A DNA stretch of 29,252 bases from positions 1 to 29,252 of the forward strand of contig JADZFI010000045.1 in the NCBI GenBank assembly GCA_020850025.1, in the 5' to 3' direction. Shown here one piece after another: positions 26,051 to 29,252 of this stretch. Every line of letters begins with the position of its first letter. Positions within the stretch are counted from its first letter, which is position 1. The notes below the pieces were generated by a model that was given only the letters and a program-made list of their open reading frames with translations, did not search any database and was not told the DNA's origin. Source of the DNA: Saprospiraceae bacterium. GTDB lineage: Bacteria; Bacteroidota; Bacteroidia; Chitinophagales; Saprospiraceae. The translations under genes were made by a program, and so were the position numbers.

Positions 26051-26062
26051 GTCGTCCGTCGT
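26021..26062. repeat. Right heptamer arm (D) of the repeat pair flanking the four-helix-bundle gene
   Basis: Six perfect-length heptamers run from 26021 to 26062: ACATCGT, ACATCGT, AAGTCGT, CCGTCGT, AAGTCGT, CCGTCGT. Positions 26024-26041 are the exact reverse complement of 25570-25587. The array contains the four-helix-bundle stop codon and its last base is also the first base of the complement of the neighbouring TPR-like gene's stop codon (26062-26064). Confidence 0.9.
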
Positions 26063-27588
26063 TACTTTCCATTCCAGATCCTCATCTGAAGCGATTGCAA
26101 CACCATATCCCAAAGAACTTCGTAGGGGACAATTTCAATTTCATGAGCCTGGCTGGCTGAGTCGAGAGGTACCGTTCTGAGCTGCTTGTAATATCGTTCT
26201 GCTTTTCTGCTGGAGGCTTCCCGGTGGAAATTGGCCTGTGGCACCTGAAGCAGCATTTTGATGAAGCAATTGCTTCGGAAGGTGGCATCGCCTTTCAGGT
26301 AACGGCTGCAGTATTTTTCGATGCCTTCAATTCGTTCGGAGGATTTTTTGTAATCTTTTTCTGCAATAGCGTACAGGATTTGAGCAATGAGAACACTGAT
26401 ATTCATTCCGCTGCGGTCTTTGGCGAACAAGTTGATTTCGTTGATGAACTTGCCCATCTTGAACCGCCTTGATCGTTCGCTGAGGATATTATCCGGTATT
26501 TTGCCTATTTTTATCAGGTAGAAGATGTAAGCCTGGAAGATGCGCCACATTTCAACAATCTGGATTTGCTTCTCCTCAAATTTCGGGTAATTGGTTACCT
26601 TCTCATGCAGATGGTAGGCTTCCTCCCAGTGTTGGGTGCGCATGGCTAGCAGGAAAAACAATTCCTGTAATTTGAACCAGTTAAAGGAGCCTTCCTCAAA
26701 GAAGTATTCGCAACGCTCAATGGCTTTTTGCCCTTTCTCGAATTCGCCCAGCTGGAGGTAGCAAACAATCAGGTTGTAGTAAAAAACCTGTAGTGGCAAA
26801 CCGCTGTCGTAATCCTTTTTGTCAAAAAAGGCAATGGCTTCCTCACAAAGTTTGGCGGTATTGACGTAATCGTTGATGCTGTTGTAGATCAGCAAGTGCA
26901 CCATTCGGCCGAAAAGATGCAGTTTGAAGGAAGAACAGACGGCCATGAATGGCTTTAGCTCTGCATAAAACTCCTCCGCCTGCTGGGTTACTTCTTCTTT
27001 GGTGGCTTTGCTGTTGGTGTATTGCGCCATCAGTTCAGAGTAAAAAAACTCCGCCTTGCTTTCCATTTGCCAAATCTTCTCGTATTCGACATACTGCGCT
27101 TTAACCTCCTCATATTTGTCGAGATCACCGTCAACTGTGCTGTATTGTAGCCGTAAAACCCTCAGGATATCCAGAGTAAGCTCCGTAAATTCAAAATGCT
27201 TGGCATGCCTGAGCAAACGTTCCAGCACATCAATGCCGGTGATTTTGGCATTCCGTATCAGCAGGGTCATGGCTGCCGACCACTTTTTGTAACACTCAAA
27301 AAATGCTTTTTGCCGGTTGGTAAAGTTGGCGTCCTTAAAATCCAGCAGGAAAATGGCGTCGAGGAGTCGTTCCTTCAACTTATTTTTCAAGCTGGTAAGG
27401 TTCACATCGTCGCCGCCGCTTTTTTTGAACAAAGCTTTGGCATCTTCGTCCGTTTCTATTTTTTTATCAAGTAGGGCGTTAAAAAGGACCTCCATCTTTG
27501 AGTCAGGCTCAATGATGAATTTCAAAATTCCGCTTCCTTTTAACTTGGTCTTATTGACCAATCCCACAAGTTCCACGAGATCACGCAT
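26062..27588 (-). CDS. TPR-like helical protein of unknown function
   Basis: I chose the ATG at 27588 (MRDLVELVGLVNK), which gives 508 residues; an upstream in-frame ATG at 27624 would add 12 hydrophobic and poorly matching residues. There is no signal peptide, so it is cytoplasmic. The protein is almost all helix, with TPR-like helix pairs (FYYNLIVCYLQLGEFEKGQKA, LLAMRTQHWEEAYHLHEK, AQILYAIAEKDYKKSSERIE). I do not recognise a catalytic domain. The N-terminal KLKERLLDAIFLLDF segment and overall length recall uncharacterised proteins seen in Saprospiria-type genomes, but I cannot name a family. A scaffold or signalling adaptor is possible. It is not clearly in an operon: the next gene upstream starts beyond a 364-base gap. 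Confidence 0.8.
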   Translation of the reverse strand: MRDLVELVGLVNKTKLKGSGILKFIIEPDSKMEVLFNALLDKKIETDEDAKALFKKSGGDDVNLTSLKNKLKERLLDAIFLLDFKDANFTNRQKAFFECYKKWSAAMTLLIRNAKITGIDVLERLLRHAKHFEFTELTLDILRVLRLQYSTVDGDLDKYEEVKAQYVEYEKIWQMESKAEFFYSELMAQYTNSKATKEEVTQQAEEFYAELKPFMAVCSSFKLHLFGRMVHLLIYNSINDYVNTAKLCEEAIAFFDKKDYDSGLPLQVFYYNLIVCYLQLGEFEKGQKAIERCEYFFEEGSFNWFKLQELFFLLAMRTQHWEEAYHLHEKVTNYPKFEEKQIQIVEMWRIFQAYIFYLIKIGKIPDNILSERSRRFKMGKFINEINLFAKDRSGMNISVLIAQILYAIAEKDYKKSSERIEGIEKYCSRYLKGDATFRSNCFIKMLLQVPQANFHREASSRKAERYYKQLRTVPLDSASQAHEIEIVPYEVLWDMVLQSLQMRIWNGK

Positions 27589-27952
27589 AGGCCTGGAGTA
27601 ATTGATTATAAACAAATAAGGCACAAAGAGGTGGCTGTTGCTGTGTTTGTTGTTTCAGCATCAGGAACCTTGTTGGGCCCAGTGGACCCTAAATCGGATG
27701 GGAATAAAAAACGGGGTGAAGAAGAAAACGGGAATTTAAAAGGTTGCTCTTTTCCGTTTCATCATACTACCGAAGGCCGGATTAAAATGCATACGGGATG
27801 CAATAAAAAGTTCGGATTATGTAAATCTAGCCACAAAGGTACTTTTTCTCTTTAAAAGTGTTCCAACTTTATGCCAACGTCTTTTAAACGTCAGCAAGAA
27901 TACAATTAACGGCGTGAAATGACGTTGAAGCGGTCGTATTGTTAAAAAATTA
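27589..27952. other. Intergenic region, no gene seen
   Basis: This 364-base AT-richer stretch separates two - strand genes. A 74-codon open frame on the + strand (27631-27855) has no recognisable domain and a composition unlike its neighbours; I do not regard it as a gene. A 5-bp hairpin TGCAT...ATGCA (27788-27802) is the only small structure seen. No clear promoter for the TPR-like gene could be fixed. Confidence 0.5.
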
Positions 27953-29143
27953 TTATAGAAAACTGAGCGTCGGGAAGCTGTTTTTCAAAATTTTTTGGTC
28001 ATCTGCTCCCAACCACTGCCGAAGCAAAGTTGCATAAACTTGCCGAAAGTCAACAAAAAATTTTAAATCCCCATCCTGAAGGTCGCCTAAATCCGGCATC
28101 GCATTGAGTAGTCCCTTCTCCCGAAGGCTGCCACCAAGAAATAGCATGCAATTGGCCGTACCATGATCGGTGCCTCCGGAAGCATTCTGCGCCACCCTTC
28201 TGCCAAACTCGGAGAAGGTTACAACCAGCACCTCGTTCCACTTGCCATTGGCTTTCATATCGGCTGCAAAAGACAAAAGCGCATCGTTCAGCTCCTGAAA
28301 CAGGCGCTTCTGCTGTCCATCCTGATTGATATGGGTGTCAAAACTTCCCAGTGAAGCGTAATATACAGAGGTGTCGGTATCTGCCAGAATCAGGGAGGCG
28401 ATGGTTTTGAGATCCTTGCCAAGGCCGGTGGCAGGGTAGGTGACCGTGCTGGGGCGCTTTTTACTCTGCTCAAATAAATAATCGGCTGAGGACAAAGTTT
28501 CGGCCATGGTTTTATACAGGTAGTCCACGGGCGCTTCATCACTTTCCGACTTGCCCCTTGCCGCACTATAGGCAGAGAAATACGGACTCCGCGTACTCTC
28601 ATGCAGCCGCCTGGCATCCTGAAATGCGAGTCCTTTGGCGTTTTCTCCCTTGAGCGCCAGACTTAAAGTATCGTCCAGCTCCAGCCCCGCAGCCGGCCGA
28701 CCGGCACAGTGGGCATCCAGATAGCGCCCCAGCCAGCCCGTTTCCCAGTAGGCATCAGAAGGGCTGCCGCTGTGCCAAATGTCCATGCTACGGAAATGAG
28801 AGCGGTCGGGATTGGGATACCCCACACTGTTTAGCACTGCCATGGCGCCATCGTCCCATAGCGACTTAAGGCCGCTCAAGGTTGGATGTATGCCGGCCTC
28901 GTCCGTGAGCCTGAGGGCTTTGTCCGGCTTGATGGCCAGGCGCGGTCTTTCCCGGTAGTACACATCATTGCGTAAGGGAATAATGGTATTTAACCCGTCA
29001 TTTCCACCACTCAACTGAATGATAACCAGCTTGCGACCATTCACCGGCATTGCCCCGGGCGTTTCCAGGGCTTTGAGGAACTGTGGCATCATCAGGGCTG
29101 CCGTTGCCAGAGAGCCAGACTTGAGAAAATCGCGACGAAACAT
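27953..29143 (-). CDS. DUF1501 family protein with Tat signal
   Basis: A 396-residue protein from the ATG whose A is at 29143. The N-terminus MFRRDFLKSGSLATAALMMP carries the twin-arginine motif RRDFLK, so it is exported folded through Tat. A longer frame to 29203 would translate the octamer repeat upstream (a T/P-rich stretch) and is not the real start. The DUF1501 pattern is clear: LVIIQLSGGNDGLNTIIPL near the start, RSHFRSMDIWHSG, GSFDTHINQDGQQKRLF and VVTFSEFGRRVAQNASGGTDHG. The family belongs to the sulfatase/alkaline-phosphatase-like fold group, but its reaction is unknown. In Bacteroidota it is commonly next to a DUF1800 gene, which would lie upstream, outside this window. Confidence 0.93.
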   Translation of the reverse strand: MFRRDFLKSGSLATAALMMPQFLKALETPGAMPVNGRKLVIIQLSGGNDGLNTIIPLRNDVYYRERPRLAIKPDKALRLTDEAGIHPTLSGLKSLWDDGAMAVLNSVGYPNPDRSHFRSMDIWHSGSPSDAYWETGWLGRYLDAHCAGRPAAGLELDDTLSLALKGENAKGLAFQDARRLHESTRSPYFSAYSAARGKSESDEAPVDYLYKTMAETLSSADYLFEQSKKRPSTVTYPATGLGKDLKTIASLILADTDTSVYYASLGSFDTHINQDGQQKRLFQELNDALLSFAADMKANGKWNEVLVVTFSEFGRRVAQNASGGTDHGTANCMLFLGGSLREKGLLNAMPDLGDLQDGDLKFFVDFRQVYATLLRQWLGADDQKILKNSFPTLSFL

Positions 29144-29150
29144 GATTGAG

Positions 29151-29252
29151 AGTGTTTGAGTGTTTGGGTGTTTGAGTGTTCGAGTTGGCGTTCGGCTGGG
29201 CATTTGGGGTAGTCATGAAATAAACTAACCTGTTTCACAAAGGGCGTAAGCA
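29151..29252. repeat. Octamer inverted repeat element B2, cut by the window edge
   Basis: Six octamers from 29151 (AGTGTTTG, AGTGTTTG, GGTGTTTG, AGTGTTCG, AGTTGGCG, TTCGGCTG) match the arms of the element at 20214-20356. The following bases end in CACAAAGGGCGTAAGCA, a variant of that element's loop motif. The second arm should lie just beyond the right edge. Confidence 0.8.

Noticed and set aside
15863..26062. Regular short repeats taken as possible CRISPR arrays
   Set aside because: The units are 7-8 bases with no spacers between them, and there are no cas genes in the window.
27621..27660. A CTCTTTG box as promoter for the TPR-like gene
   Set aside because: The first two bases of the box do not fit and no TTG/TTTG box is found 18-21 bases upstream.
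27631..27855. A 74-codon + strand frame in the gap before the DUF1501 gene
   Set aside because: Unusual composition, no domain and no promoter or conserved start seen.
1..29252. tRNA, rRNA, phage or insertion-sequence genes
   Set aside because: No transposase, integrase, cloverleaf or rRNA-like sequence was recognised. The S23-family protein alone is not evidence of an rRNA gene here.

Overview
The window reads as a contiguous piece of a Bacteroidota chromosome with balanced base composition. The class Saprospiria (the Lewinella, Haliscomenobacter or Saprospira side) is my best guess. The reasons are: SusC/SusD-like proteins, several proteins with type IX secretion (T9SS) C-terminal sorting domains, a SprB-type repeat region, a DUF4382 lipoprotein, a propeller/Y_Y_Y/LuxR-type regulator, and promoters of the TTG...TAnnTTTG type. 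Genus is not determinable from the sequence alone.

Positions 1-15984 hold a polysaccharide utilisation locus (PUL), all on the + strand. In order: a truncated membrane-bound regulator (3-1334); a secreted glycoside hydrolase of the PF10091/GH144 type with an FnIII domain and a T9SS tail (1478-3343); a T9SS-secreted protein of six carbohydrate-binding-like repeats (3403-6576); a fusion of a second PF10091-type domain to an alpha/beta-hydrolase esterase (6723-8891); a BglX-like GH3 beta-glucosidase (8927-11161); SusC (11300-14230); SusD (14372-15862); and a strong intrinsic terminator (15923-15984). GH144 enzymes are known as beta-1,2-glucanases, so the likely diet is beta-1,2-glucan. The esterase fusion hints at acyl-substituted material such as succinylated cyclic beta-1,2-glucans of other bacteria. 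Working model: the T9SS proteins bind and cut the polymer outside, SusCD imports fragments, and the esterase fusion and GH3 finish in the periplasm.

Positions 15985-20485 hold a DUF4382 lipoprotein and a stand-alone TonB-dependent receptor, each followed by an intrinsic terminator. Positions 20486-29252 are mostly - strand: a T9SS-secreted beta-helix/SprB-like protein, a TPR/membrane class III nucleotide cyclase, a TPR-like protein of unknown function, and a Tat-exported DUF1501 protein. One small + strand gene sits among them, encoding a four-helix-bundle (S23/IVP family) protein.

The most unusual signal is a set of intergenic inverted repeats whose arms are tandem 7- or 8-base units. There are four two-armed elements (11164-11262, 14231-14342, 20214-20356, 23062-23173), one array with a single visible arm (15863-15922), one truncated at the window edge (29151-29252) and one weak remnant (17673-17714). 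A further pair of arms (25567-25594 and 26021-26062) encloses the four-helix-bundle gene and its promoter. Each of the six well-formed cases has an arm that starts within two bases of a stop codon or overlaps it. I propose that these are one class of element, with the four-helix-bundle gene as its cargo-bearing form.
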